Assembly: GCA_001765415.1 (NCBI GenBank)
Contig: CP017245.1
Location: 930,001 to 994,000, forward strand
Length of the DNA stretch: 64,000 nt
Direction: 5' to 3'
From: Candidatus Melainabacteria bacterium MEL.A1
Lineage (GTDB): Bacteria > Cyanobacteriota > Vampirovibrionia > Gastranaerophilales > Gastranaerophilaceae
Shown here one piece after another: positions 41,016 through 49,516 of this stretch. The translations under genes and the position numbers were made by a program. The first letter of the stretch is position 1. Each line of letters begins with the position of its first letter. Under the pieces are notes generated by a model. That model had not been told where the DNA came from, ran no database searches, and saw only the letters and a program-made list of their open reading frames with translations.

Positions 41016-42446
41016 TTATTTTAACTTACTTGCGGATGGACTGATTCTACCATCAATAATTATAATTTCGGTATTTAAATCTAACTCTTTTTTCTTTTTA
41101 CTTAAGTCAGCGACTAATTTATTATACTTACTATCGTCTTCTTCCAAATTGAAACAGATAAAATAAGCTTTAACATTATCAACACATTTTTTATATTCTT
41201 CTAATTGGTGTTCTAAACCTTTTATTGGATTATTTTTTGATAATTTTATTTCTATTAATATTCGACATTTCGAACCTTTTGTAATGCAGAAATCAATTGG
41301 TCCACTTCCAGTTTGATATTCGGCTCCAATATCCAAACCTGCATCTTCTAATTTTTGAAATATTGATAAATGAAATGCTTGTTGCCAACATTTTTCATTT
41401 CTAGGTTTATTATTAATCCATAATAAATTTCGCTTAATATCATTATTATTGTCTATTTTATCTTTAAATCTTTTTATGGTTTCGTCAATTACATCTAAAA
41501 TTCCTAAGCCTTCAATATTTATTTCGTCAAGATTAAACATTTTCCTAAATCTTTGTGCGAAATAATAACCTTTTTTATCTTGAGAAAAGTCGTAATGCTT
41601 TGAACTTCTAGTTCTTGCATATGTTGTAAAATCAGCTAAAACATCAGAATTTTCTATAAAATAGTCAGTCAAAATATTTTGCAATCCTTTTTTACTTTGT
41701 TTGGTTTGATATTCTCTAAATATATTTCCAATATATTCATTAACTTTTCTTCGAATTTTTTCATTTGGATGATAACCATTGTATATATCCTCAATATCAA
41801 CATCTATAGGTAACAAGTTGAGTATATCTTCTGGTAATAACAATATCGGTTTTTTAAGATATGGATGAACAGGAAGTTCATATTTTTCTCTTTTAAATTT
41901 ATTAGTTTTTAAACCTAATTTAGGTGCCATAGTCTGGGTAAATTCTTTAATTTCATCGATTATTATTTGTGCCGTCATATCACTTATATAATCAGGTCCT
42001 ATTTTTTCAGTTAACATATATACAACTGAAAATATTGCTGGATTTTTGTCAATGTCTAAAGAAAATAATTTTTCGGCTTTTGTAAAAATTCTTTTAGCAC
42101 CTTCGTAACCAATTCCATTATCTCTTTCTCCTGAAGAAGAATAACCTAAACACAAATAGGGGATACCTTTTGCTAGAAATTTACTTATTAAATCTTTTTG
42201 TGATTCAAGTTGAACTTCTTTTGGAAGACCTATATATGTTTTTATCTGATCATATAAGTTTTCAAAAAATTTGATATATTTATTATAGGCTTTATGACAA
42301 AATATTTCGTATTGTGAATCCTTCAATAAGACCGGATCTATAAACATATTTGTATTTTGTTTTAAACTTGGATTCAGTATTCCAAATTTTTCAAATCTCT
42401 CTATTGGGATTTCATAATACTCAGCTAAAGAAATATTCTTTTTCAT
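41016..42446 (-). CDS. PD-(D/E)XK nuclease-domain protein (island cargo 1)
   Basis: In this 476-residue protein the C-terminal 110 residues show a restriction-endonuclease-like core: 'YQTGSGPIDFCITKGSKCRILIEIKLSKNN' (Asp...Glu-x-Lys), then 'HQLEEYKKC' and a strand 'KAYFICFNLEE'. The first 350 residues are not recognised. They are mixed helical with 'FIDPVLLKDSQYEIF' and a 'YARTRSSKHYDFSQDK' segment, and could sense a target or cofactor. AAGGAAGGTG precedes the ATG. It lies between the att-like repeat and the recombinase, the same slot that holds an unrelated defence-like gene at 54454. Single-gene anti-phage function is inferred. Confidence 0.7.
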   Translation of the reverse strand: MKKNISLAEYYEIPIERFEKFGILNPSLKQNTNMFIDPVLLKDSQYEIFCHKAYNKYIKFFENLYDQIKTYIGLPKEVQLESQKDLISKFLAKGIPYLCLGYSSSGERDNGIGYEGAKRIFTKAEKLFSLDIDKNPAIFSVVYMLTEKIGPDYISDMTAQIIIDEIKEFTQTMAPKLGLKTNKFKREKYELPVHPYLKKPILLLPEDILNLLPIDVDIEDIYNGYHPNEKIRRKVNEYIGNIFREYQTKQSKKGLQNILTDYFIENSDVLADFTTYARTRSSKHYDFSQDKKGYYFAQRFRKMFNLDEINIEGLGILDVIDETIKRFKDKIDNNNDIKRNLLWINNKPRNEKCWQQAFHLSIFQKLEDAGLDIGAEYQTGSGPIDFCITKGSKCRILIEIKLSKNNPIKGLEHQLEEYKKCVDNVKAYFICFNLEEDDSKYNKLVADLSKKKKELDLNTEIIIIDGRISPSASKLK

Positions 42447-42491
42447 TTATATACACCTTCCTTATTAGAGTATACGCATAAATATAGTCAT

Positions 42492-42506
42492 ATGTCTATT
42501 AGACAT
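42492..42506. promoter_or_regulatory. 15-bp palindrome upstream of cargo gene 1
   Basis: ATGTCTA-T-TAGACAT is a perfect palindrome. On the minus strand it overlaps a possible -35 (TAGACA), with TATACT 18 bases on, in front of the PD-(D/E)XK gene. A repressor operator is the simplest reading; a recombinase site is the alternative. Confidence 0.4.
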
Positions 42507-42527
42507 GTGTTTATTAAAAAAATTTTA

Positions 42528-44141
42528 CTATTTGTTAAAAGTTATCAATTTTTTTAAGCTAAATTCTTCTGCTTGTGTTCCATTAAGGATTTGTTCGGTT
42601 AATTCAGGTGAAATGTATTTTAAATTCATAATGTTGCGAATATATTTGGAATCTTTTAAGCCTTCTTCTGTTTGCAAATCTTCAATAGTTTTACCCGATT
42701 GAATTTGCTTGTGATAATAAAAACTTTTTACTATCGCATTTACAAGATATGGATTCGGCTCTGGAGTATCATATTCTTTAGCATTCAAAATTAAAATATT
42801 ATCATTTCTTGAGAGCTGTGTGATTTTTATATTTTTTGAAATTACAATAGGAGTCAGTTCCTCATTTTTATCCGGAACAACAATTTCTTGATTATTTGCC
42901 AAAGCATTCAAAACGTTCTTTATTGATGCTTCATTATAAGTTATTTCAATTAAATTTTTTGAAACCATAATTTTGTGAATAATTGTCTTTATAAGTTTTG
43001 GTTCAGAATAATCTTGAATATTTTGTGCTATATAAATCAATTTGTTTTGCTTACTAATTTTGTATTCCGAAACAATTTTTTGAATTTGTTCTTTATCCTG
43101 TAAAAATTCTTTCGTTGTTTCAACTACAAATTTTTCAACTTCGCCTGCGGGGATTTTTGAAATTGTACCAACTTCGTTGTCATTGTAGTTCTTTAAAGCA
43201 GTACTAATATAGTATCGATACCGCCGTTTATGGCTATTACTATGGCTTGGTGTCATCAAATTATTTTTATCATCAAAAATTAAGCCTGCAAGAAGTGAAT
43301 TTGAAGAAGATTTAACCCCGCAAGTTTTATCAACTTTATTTTCATACAATAACTTTTGCACTTTCTCAAAAAAATCATCACAAATAATAGCTTCATGCTC
43401 TCCGTCATAAACTTTATCTTTATGCGTAATTTTGCCGATATAAATCTTATTCGCAAGTAAGTGATACAATTGACCTTTCGAAAAATATTTATCAGTTTTT
43501 GTTTTGATTTTGTTTTCTTTTAGATAGTGCATCAACTTTGGTACACTTTTTAATTCAAGATATTTGTCAAAGAGCATTTGAACTTTTTGAGCATCCTCAT
43601 TATGAACAACAAGTTTTTTATCTTCTTTTAAATAACCAAGCGGAACTTTGCCACCCATCCACATTCCTTTTTTCTTGGAAGCAGCGATTTTATCCCGAAT
43701 TCTTTCGCCTGTAACCTCTCTTTCAAACTGTGCAAAGGATAAGAGGATATTCAATGTCAGCCTACCCATTGAAGTTGTGGTATTAAACTGTTGAGTTATA
43801 GATACAAAAGAAGTTTCATGCCTGTCAAATACATCAATAATCTTTGAAAAATCCATCAATGAACGGGTTAAACGGTCAACTTTATAAACAACAACTATAT
43901 CAATTTTATCGTTTTCTATATCTTTTAAAAGTTCTTTAAAGGCAGGTCGTTCCATTGTTCCACCTGAAAATCCACCGTCATTGTATTGTTTATCTAACAA
44001 AAACCACCCCTCATGCATTTGAGATTTTATGTATGCTTCACAGGCTTCACGTTGTGCATCAAGCGAGTTGAAATCTTGTTCCAAGCCTTCTTCTGATGAT
44101 TTGCGGGTGTATATGGCACAACGAACTTTCTTTTTATCCAT
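42528..44141 (-). CDS. large serine recombinase
   Basis: This protein of about 537 residues starts at ATG 44141 (MDKKKVRCAIYTRKSSEEG), supported by CGGAGTT; an in-frame ATG nine codons earlier is possible. The resolvase catalytic domain has 'CAIYTRKSSEEGLEQDFNSLDAQREAC' (nucleophile Ser) and 'YKVDRLTRSLMDFSKIIDVF'. 'GRLTLNILLSFAQFEREVTGERIRDKIAASKKKGMWMGG' is the family-wide linker into the recombinase domain. A zinc/coiled-coil DNA-binding C-terminal region follows. It integrates and excises DNA between att sites. It overlaps the DUF2924 gene. A second, truncated copy lies at 57168-58056. Confidence 0.92.
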   Translation of the reverse strand: MDKKKVRCAIYTRKSSEEGLEQDFNSLDAQREACEAYIKSQMHEGWFLLDKQYNDGGFSGGTMERPAFKELLKDIENDKIDIVVVYKVDRLTRSLMDFSKIIDVFDRHETSFVSITQQFNTTTSMGRLTLNILLSFAQFEREVTGERIRDKIAASKKKGMWMGGKVPLGYLKEDKKLVVHNEDAQKVQMLFDKYLELKSVPKLMHYLKENKIKTKTDKYFSKGQLYHLLANKIYIGKITHKDKVYDGEHEAIICDDFFEKVQKLLYENKVDKTCGVKSSSNSLLAGLIFDDKNNLMTPSHSNSHKRRYRYYISTALKNYNDNEVGTISKIPAGEVEKFVVETTKEFLQDKEQIQKIVSEYKISKQNKLIYIAQNIQDYSEPKLIKTIIHKIMVSKNLIEITYNEASIKNVLNALANNQEIVVPDKNEELTPIVISKNIKITQLSRNDNILILNAKEYDTPEPNPYLVNAIVKSFYYHKQIQSGKTIEDLQTEEGLKDSKYIRNIMNLKYISPELTEQILNGTQAEEFSLKKLITFNK

Positions 44142-44538
44142 TTGCAACTCCGAAAAACTTTTTACCATTCCAATGTGTGCCGGTTATTACATTTGCAACA
44201 GCGGAAAGGGTTTTGTATAATTTACCATTAAAAATAAACCCTCCATTGACTGCGATAACTTCATATTTTTCACCTTTAAACTCACGAATAAATTTAGTAC
44301 CGATAGTTACCTCAAATTTTTTGATTTTCTTGGTATCTATGGTTTTTGTTTCTGAATAGTGTTCGACAAGTTTATCCAATCTTTTTTGAAGTTCGCCTGA
44401 TAATTTTCTGTATTTATAATACCATTCTATTTCTTTGATTAAGAATGACTTAGTATAACCTTTTGGTGCAGGTATTTTAAAGATTTCTTGCCATTTTGAT
44501 TGTAATTCCTTTGTTGTTAGTGTTTTTAAGTTATCCAT
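44134..44538 (-). CDS. DUF2924 domain protein
   Basis: This protein of about 134 residues starts at ATG 44538 (MDNLKTLTTKELQSKWQEIFK). 'PAPKGYTKSFLIKEIEWYYKYR' and 'IGTKFIREFKGEKYEVIAVNGGFIFNGKLYKTLSAVANVITGTHWNGKKFFGV' match DUF2924, a family found directly beside large serine recombinases in prophages and islands. It overlaps the recombinase start. A role as recombination directionality or accessory factor is plausible but unproven. Confidence 0.85.
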   Translation of the reverse strand: MDNLKTLTTKELQSKWQEIFKIPAPKGYTKSFLIKEIEWYYKYRKLSGELQKRLDKLVEHYSETKTIDTKKIKKFEVTIGTKFIREFKGEKYEVIAVNGGFIFNGKLYKTLSAVANVITGTHWNGKKFFGVANG

Positions 44539-44603
44539 ACTTACATTAATCGCTCTTGTCGCAAGCGAAATCAAGTCTAAATGCAAAAAAGACACAGAAA
44601 TTA

Positions 44604-44971
44604 TCATTTTAAAGATAGCCGTTTATTTAATACTTGTTTTGCAGCAGGCGACAATTCTAATTCTTTTAAACGCTTTGGGCTTATTCTTCGGTCCATAGCC
44701 TTTAAAATATCGGCTAATCCGGCATTATCCTGATATTTTATTAATTCCTGCCTTGGCAAATCAAGGTATTTAATTATTGATTGAAAGGGAAACTCTATGC
44801 ACTCATTTGTTTTATTACTCCATCCGTGAATAAAGCCTTGGTCAATATTTTGATTTGTATTTTTAGGAGATGCCCAAATAATCTCATTATCAAGTTTTAT
44901 TTGAAAAAATCTTACTGTAATTTCACTCCATTGAGTCTTTTTCTTAATTTATACCAATGATGTTCTGACAT
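44604..44971 (-). pseudogene. frameshifted small gene of the recombinase cassette
   Basis: ATG 44971 follows a very good ribosome site (ACGGAGGCATATT) and encodes MSEHHWYKLRKRLNGVKLQ before a stop. One extra A in the A5 run (T run at 44938-44942) would instead continue in a 110-codon stop-free frame. That frame starts TQWSEITVRFFQIKLDNEII and ends KQVLNKRLSLK at the TGA at 44604. So the gene is a roughly 122-residue protein broken by one base, or read by -1 slippage on the A run. Family unknown; it sits between DUF5681 and DUF2924. Confidence 0.6.
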
Positions 44972-45064
44972 AATATGCCTCCGTTATTTATTTTTACATA
45001 TAAGTATGTCATTTTAAGTCGTATTGCATTCAAACTCTGATTTAAATAATAGTCAAGGTTAAAA

Positions 45065-45099
45065 ATATGGGACAAAGTGATTTTTACCTTGCCCCATAT
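45065..45099 (-). terminator. terminator after the DUF5681 gene
   Basis: On the minus strand ATATGGG-G-CAA and TTG-T-CCCATAT form a stem, followed by TTTTTAACC. It begins eight bases past the stop codon at 45107. Confidence 0.55.
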
Positions 45100-45106
45100 C
45101 CTTGAA

Positions 45107-45601
45107 TTATTTATCTTCTACAATATATTCTTTTGGAATATTACTGGTTCTATCAATACCATTAAGTATGTCTAGTAATTGGGTTAATTGTGACTGAATT
45201 ATATATCCGGGAACATCAGGTCCTTCGTTTTTAGGTTTTAGACGAGTTTCTAATTCATGCTGAATATCTATATCAGATCTAAAAATCTTTAAAAATTGTA
45301 AAAGTAATTTTGTATCATCACCTTTTATAATTTCACTAACCAATTTGTGAATCAAAGCCTCCAAACAAGTAATCTTTTTATGTTTACCATTAATTGTTGT
45401 TTCTACAAATTGACTCAAAATTTTGTTTAGACATTCATTTGGTCTTGTTTTTAAATTCCTTTTTGGACGTCCTTTTGGATTTCCGGACTTACCTTTAATA
45501 AATTGTCCGGTTTTATAATCCCTGTTACCTTCAGGATGATAGGTTTTTATAGCCTCATCAATTACATCCTGAATGTTTTCGTATTTATCAAAAATACCCA
45601 T
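45107..45601 (-). CDS. DUF5681 domain protein
   Basis: In this 164-residue protein 'YKTGQFIKGKSGNPKGRPKRNLKTRPNE' is the hallmark of DUF5681, a short basic motif seen in phage and island proteins near methyltransferases and terminases. The rest is helical ('CLEALIHKLVSEIIKGDDTKLLLQFLKIF'). It starts three bases after the methyltransferase stop codon, so the two are co-translated. Function unknown, with DNA packaging or nucleoprotein roles suggested by context only. Confidence 0.8.
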   Translation of the reverse strand: MGIFDKYENIQDVIDEAIKTYHPEGNRDYKTGQFIKGKSGNPKGRPKRNLKTRPNECLNKILSQFVETTINGKHKKITCLEALIHKLVSEIIKGDDTKLLLQFLKIFRSDIDIQHELETRLKPKNEGPDVPGYIIQSQLTQLLDILNGIDRTSNIPKEYIVEDK

Positions 45602-45603
45602 AA

Positions 45604-46896
45604 TTATTGTCCTCCTTTATTTTCCTCTAAAGTGCTTACTAGTTGCACTTTTTCTCCAGTTAATTGTTCAAAGCGATGAAGTATTACATCGCAATAATGA
45701 GGTTCAAGTTCAATCGCATAACAAACCCGGTTTGTATTCTCACAAGCTAAAAGAGTGGAGCCTGAACCTGCAAAACAGTCAAGTACAGCATCATCCGGAT
45801 TGCTTGCATCTAAAATAACTTCTTCCAGCATTTTTACAGGTTTACAAGTTGGATGAAATTTTAAATCATCTTTATTTTCAGGATTTGAAACATGAACCCC
45901 CTTAAAATCCCATACATTAGTTCTATAGCGACCAAATTTACCAAGTTGGATATTATTTATATATTTGACCACGCCGTTTTTAAACACAAATACTAATTCA
46001 TGCTGACTTCTGTAAAAAGAGCCTTGTCCGCCAACCATTTTGTTCCAAACACACAAATTTTTAAATTCAGAATAACATTTGCCGGCGGTTAAAATTTCTA
46101 ACACATGCCTCCAGTCCATAAATATATAATGCAAAGAGCCATCTATCGTATATTGCATCAGATTATTAAAAATAGCACCAAGAAACCCAGTAAATTCCTC
46201 AGATGACATTTCTCCGCTTGCCATTGCAAATTCCTTATGTTGAATTTTTCCATTGCCGCATATATTTTTAACAGCAAGATTATAGAGAGGGTCAGTTAAA
46301 ACCATTACCGGTCTGATATCTTTGAGTAATAATCCGTAATTCTGAATATCTAAAGCATTTCCACATAATAAACGATGTTTACCAAGCTGCCATATATCTC
46401 CGGTATTTACACGTTTTTCAATATTAAGATCATCCGGTATTGTTTCTATTGATTCATTTTTATTATTTTTCTTAGAATCTTGAATTATAAAGTCAATCTC
46501 AGGAATTTCAAAAGCAGTAAGACTTAAGTCAAAATCCAATTCCTGCAATTCTTTAAATTCAAACTTCAAGGCATCAATATCCCACTTGGCAGTTTCTGTC
46601 ATCTTGTTATCAGCTATAGCATAGGCTCTTAGTTGTTCTGCTGTAAGATGAGAGGCATCAATAGCGGGAACTTTTTCAAGCCCCAATTCTTTAGCTGCAA
46701 GATACCTTGCGTAACCGGTTACAATTTTTTGTTCCTTGTCAATTACAATAGGGATAAAAATACCATTTTCTTTGATAAGTCTTGCAAGTTTTTTGATTTT
46801 CTCGGGCTTGTGCTTTCGTAATTTTCTTTCGGGTTCTTTAAGTTTTTCTACTTCAATTCTCAAAATAAGTGGGTTACAAATTTTTTCCGTATTCAT
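45604..46896 (-). CDS. ParB-like / DNA methyltransferase fusion with altered motif IV
   Basis: This 430-residue protein has an N-terminal ParB/Srx-like domain ('KKLARLIKENGIFIPIVIDKEQKIVTGYARYLAAKEL'). A beta-class N6-adenine/N4-cytosine methyltransferase domain follows. Motif I is at the C-terminus ('AVLDCFAGSGSTLLACENTNRVCYAIEL'). The catalytic motif IV, normally DPPY, reads DPLY ('VLTDPLYNLAVKN'), an exchange in the base-flipping/catalytic loop that may lower or abolish activity. The hairpin at 46907-46940 covers the ribosome site. Such ParB-methyltransferases are common in phages and islands beside DUF5681. Confidence 0.88.
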   Translation of the reverse strand: MNTEKICNPLILRIEVEKLKEPERKLRKHKPEKIKKLARLIKENGIFIPIVIDKEQKIVTGYARYLAAKELGLEKVPAIDASHLTAEQLRAYAIADNKMTETAKWDIDALKFEFKELQELDFDLSLTAFEIPEIDFIIQDSKKNNKNESIETIPDDLNIEKRVNTGDIWQLGKHRLLCGNALDIQNYGLLLKDIRPVMVLTDPLYNLAVKNICGNGKIQHKEFAMASGEMSSEEFTGFLGAIFNNLMQYTIDGSLHYIFMDWRHVLEILTAGKCYSEFKNLCVWNKMVGGQGSFYRSQHELVFVFKNGVVKYINNIQLGKFGRYRTNVWDFKGVHVSNPENKDDLKFHPTCKPVKMLEEVILDASNPDDAVLDCFAGSGSTLLACENTNRVCYAIELEPHYCDVILHRFEQLTGEKVQLVSTLEENKGGQ

Positions 46897-46906
46897 TTTT
46901 TGTCCT

Positions 46907-46940
46907 TTCCGGCAGGTTCTCTAACTTTTTGCTGCCGGAA
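46907..46940 (-). promoter_or_regulatory. 9-bp perfect hairpin in the methyltransferase leader
   Basis: TTCCGGCAG and CTGCCGGAA with a 16-base loop lie immediately upstream of the ATG. The stem's end overlaps the ribosome site AAAGGA. As DNA it is a palindromic operator candidate; as RNA it would hinder translation. Confidence 0.5.
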
Positions 46941-47035
46941 TAAACTAGAAAGAAGTTTTTGCTTAAGACAAAAATGACTATAACTCTTACTATCAAAGCG
47001 CTTTAGGTGATTTACTATCACGAAAAATTATAAAT

Positions 47036-47064
47036 TTGTGATAAATCTTGAAAGATGTTATAAT
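47036..47064 (+). promoter_or_regulatory. leaderless promoter of the zinc-ribbon gene
   Basis: TTGTGA (47036-47041), a 17-base spacer and TATAAT (47059-47064) stand six bases before ATG 47071. Transcription should begin at the start codon. Confidence 0.65.
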
Positions 47065-47070
47065 TAGAAT

Positions 47071-47496
47071 ATGAAAGAAAAGAATAACACCAAACCAGAG
47101 AAATGTCCTTATTGTGGTAAAACAGATATAGTTGTTAATGGATATGATTCAACTACTGAAAAAACACCAAGATACAAATGTAAAAACTGTAAAAAGACGT
47201 TTAAAAAAAATAAGAATTATTATTTTAAAAATAAAGCAGATAAACTATTTATGGTTCATATTTTGAAACTTATAAAAACAAATTATTCAGAAATAAATAA
47301 TGCTCCAAAATATGGAGAACCTATAAAATTTCAAAAATTATTCTCTATAAAAGAATCAGATAAAAAAGAACTTGATAATATGACTTTAGCTTTGGATTAT
47401 ATTGGCAGCAACAAATTAAAAAATTTAACGCCGAAATTAAGTATTTATTTGGAAAATAATAACATCATTATTGCAAAATCATTTGATAATAAATAA
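47071..47496 (+). CDS. zinc-ribbon protein
   Basis: This 141-residue protein has an N-terminal four-cysteine zinc ribbon 'CPYCGKTDIVVNGYDSTTEKTPRYKCKNCKKTFKK', of the type at the start of IS1/IS1595-like transposases and some regulators. The rest is Lys/Asn-rich with no DDE catalytic residues visible. It is not followed by a transposase. It is a possible DNA-binding protein of the island, or a truncated transposase N-terminus adopted as one. Confidence 0.7.
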   Translation: MKEKNNTKPEKCPYCGKTDIVVNGYDSTTEKTPRYKCKNCKKTFKKNKNYYFKNKADKLFMVHILKLIKTNYSEINNAPKYGEPIKFQKLFSIKESDKKELDNMTLALDYIGSNKLKNLTPKLSIYLENNNIIIAKSFDNK

Positions 47497-47501
47497 CAGC
47501 A

Positions 47502-47714
47502 TCAAAAATCAAACAATTCTTTGACCTGAACTTCAAGGGCATCAGCAAGTTTTACTATTGTTCTTAAGTTTGGAATTTTTTCATTTCGCTCAATTTTACC
47601 AATATATGAAATATCTAATCCGGCTAGCTCTGCGACCTTACCTTTTGTAAGTTTTTTAGCAAGTCTTATTTGTTGTACTTTTGTTGCAAAATTTCTGATA
47701 ACACTGCTATTCAT
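47502..47714 (-). CDS. XRE-family HTH protein of the island
   Basis: This 70-residue Cro/C1 domain: 'QQIRLAKKLTKGKVAELAGLDISYIGKIERNEKIPNLRTIVKLADAL'. CATAAT stands six bases before its ATG. It is divergent from the mini-SMC gene. The 146-base gap contains TAGAC-5-GTCTA, a candidate operator, so it may control the 47861-51147 gene set. Confidence 0.85.
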   Translation of the reverse strand: MNSSVIRNFATKVQQIRLAKKLTKGKVAELAGLDISYIGKIERNEKIPNLRTIVKLADALEVQVKELFDF

Positions 47715-47860
47715 TCTTTAATTATGCTATTATGAATGTACAAACGTATAGACCGCCAGTCTAATAAAAAGAAATTGTTACGTCATAAATTGACGGGGTA
47801 CTGTGTTAAACTCTTATTTAAGAATAAACATAAGCACTACAATAATTAAGGAAATACAAA

Positions 47861-48358
47861 ATGAAAATTAAAATTTTAGAATTGAACAATTTTAAATCCT
47901 TTAAAGGAAAAACTACAATCTCTTTCAAGTCCGGATTAACATTAATTACAGGGCTAAATGGCACAGGGAAAAGCAATATAATTGATGGGATTAATTTTGC
48001 CTTAGGAAAATATGAGGCAAAAACTGAATATTTGATACACGAAAGCGAAACAGAGGCATCTGTTAAAATTGTTTTGATAGATGGAAATGGGAATTTGATA
48101 TCAATTTTTAAAACAATTGATATTAATGGCAAAAAATCATTATGTATAAATGGAAAACCGGCAAATGATAACGATATTCCTTATGAAGATTTTGATTTTC
48201 TGCTTTTAGATTCAGATGCCCACAATCAACTTGACAGCAAAAAAATGAAAGATTTTATAAAAAATCTGAAAGAAGAATCAAATAAGAAACAAATTATTTT
48301 GGTAAGCACCGAAACAAGTATGCTAGATTATGCAGATCAGATTATTACAGTAAATTAA
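47861..48358 (+). CDS. mini-SMC/ABC-type ATPase lacking coiled coil
   Basis: In this 165-residue protein the N-terminus is a typical SMC/RecF head: 'LNNFKSFKGKTTISFKSGLTLITGLNGTGKSNIIDGINFALG' with a full Walker A. After only about 80 residues come a Walker B-like 'DFLLLDSDAHNQLD' and 'KKQIILVSTETSMLDYADQIITV'. The coiled coil and the LSGGQ signature are absent, and the catalytic Glu after the Walker B Asp is Ser. AAGGAAATACAAA precedes the ATG. It heads a run with a PD-(D/E)XK nuclease and a WG-repeat protein. A nucleotide sensor or degenerate ATPase are both possible. Confidence 0.7.
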   Translation: MKIKILELNNFKSFKGKTTISFKSGLTLITGLNGTGKSNIIDGINFALGKYEAKTEYLIHESETEASVKIVLIDGNGNLISIFKTIDINGKKSLCINGKPANDNDIPYEDFDFLLLDSDAHNQLDSKKMKDFIKNLKEESNKKQIILVSTETSMLDYADQIITVN

Positions 48359-48415
48359 AAAATTAAAAATCAATCTGAAATCAAAGAAACACAACTTATA
48401 TAAATGGAGTAAAAT

Positions 48416-49516
48416 ATGACAGAAAAAATTGAAAAATTACTGAATGATGTAAACGAAATTACAATTAAACAGAAAACTATAAAAGAAACAATTGCAAAAG
48501 AAACAGGTAATAATTTTAATATATTTGAAATTACACATATTAGTCAAAAAGAAGTCCCAATGTGCAGAATTTTAACCGAACTTTTAGACCCAAACGGTTC
48601 TCATGGTCAGAATAAAATATATTTAAATTTATTTTTCAAAATAGTTTTAAAAAAGGATATTCCATTATCAGAACTAGAGGTTATAAGAGAAGAAGTAATT
48701 GAAGGTTGTCGAAGAATTGACATACTCATAAAAGACAGAACAAAAGATTTTGTAATTCCTATAGAGGTTAAAATAAATGCCTGCGACCAATCGAAACAAT
48801 TATACGATTATTCAAAGAAAAGAAAACCAAATGACGAAAATCCTAAAGTATATTATCTTACAAAATATGGAACAGAACCATCTATGGGAAGCAGAGAGAG
48901 TTTAAAAGATGAAGAAATTGGTCTCATATCTTGGAATGTGGATATATTAAACTGGATAAGAGCTTGCATATCTGATAAAGCAACCATAAACAAAGCACCT
49001 ATCAGAGAAATTTTATTGCAATTTGAAACAGCAATAGAAGAGTTTACATTACAAACAAAGAAAGGCGAACTAATGGAAATTGAAAATTTATTAAAAACAC
49101 AAAACGATATTGAAAATGCTTACAGTATCGCACAGGCACTAAAAAATACTTTATTAAGCCGATTTAAAGAAAAACTTGAAGAAGAACTTACAAAAATAAA
49201 ACCGTTTGATGATAACAGTCAAGATGATAATGAATGGAATCTTGGATATAAATTATCTTTATCAGAAGATAAATCCCAGGTAGATGTGGCACGTATCAGT
49301 TTGGAAAATAATAGCGTATTTAAGCTGATTCAAGTTTTGAATCCCAATGATTTATCTTGGAATAATTCATTTTCAAAAAACAAATTTAAAGAAAAGGTGT
49401 TTTCGATATCCGATGATACAATCTTTGAACTTGTAAAAGAAAATAGTTTTAATAATAAAGTTAAAGAATGTGTTGATTGGATAATTGAACAACTTAAAGT
49501 AAATGGTCAAATGTAA
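48416..49516 (+). CDS. PD-(D/E)XK nuclease family protein
   Basis: This 366-residue protein has an N-terminal restriction-like nuclease fold. 'FEITHISQKEVPMCRILTELLDPNGSHGQNKIYLNLFF' is the usual opening of the PDDEXK_4 family. The active-site set lies in 'EGCRRIDILIKDRTKDFVIPIEVKINA', and 'YYLTKYG' follows. The C-terminal 150 residues are helical and carry a KEN/DN-rich region. An ATGGAGTAAAAT ribosome site is present. Its stop overlaps the next start (TAATG), so it is made together with the WG-repeat protein. Defence function is suggested by context and family. Confidence 0.8.
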   Translation: MTEKIEKLLNDVNEITIKQKTIKETIAKETGNNFNIFEITHISQKEVPMCRILTELLDPNGSHGQNKIYLNLFFKIVLKKDIPLSELEVIREEVIEGCRRIDILIKDRTKDFVIPIEVKINACDQSKQLYDYSKKRKPNDENPKVYYLTKYGTEPSMGSRESLKDEEIGLISWNVDILNWIRACISDKATINKAPIREILLQFETAIEEFTLQTKKGELMEIENLLKTQNDIENAYSIAQALKNTLLSRFKEKLEEELTKIKPFDDNSQDDNEWNLGYKLSLSEDKSQVDVARISLENNSVFKLIQVLNPNDLSWNNSFSKNKFKEKVFSISDDTIFELVKENSFNNKVKECVDWIIEQLKVNGQM

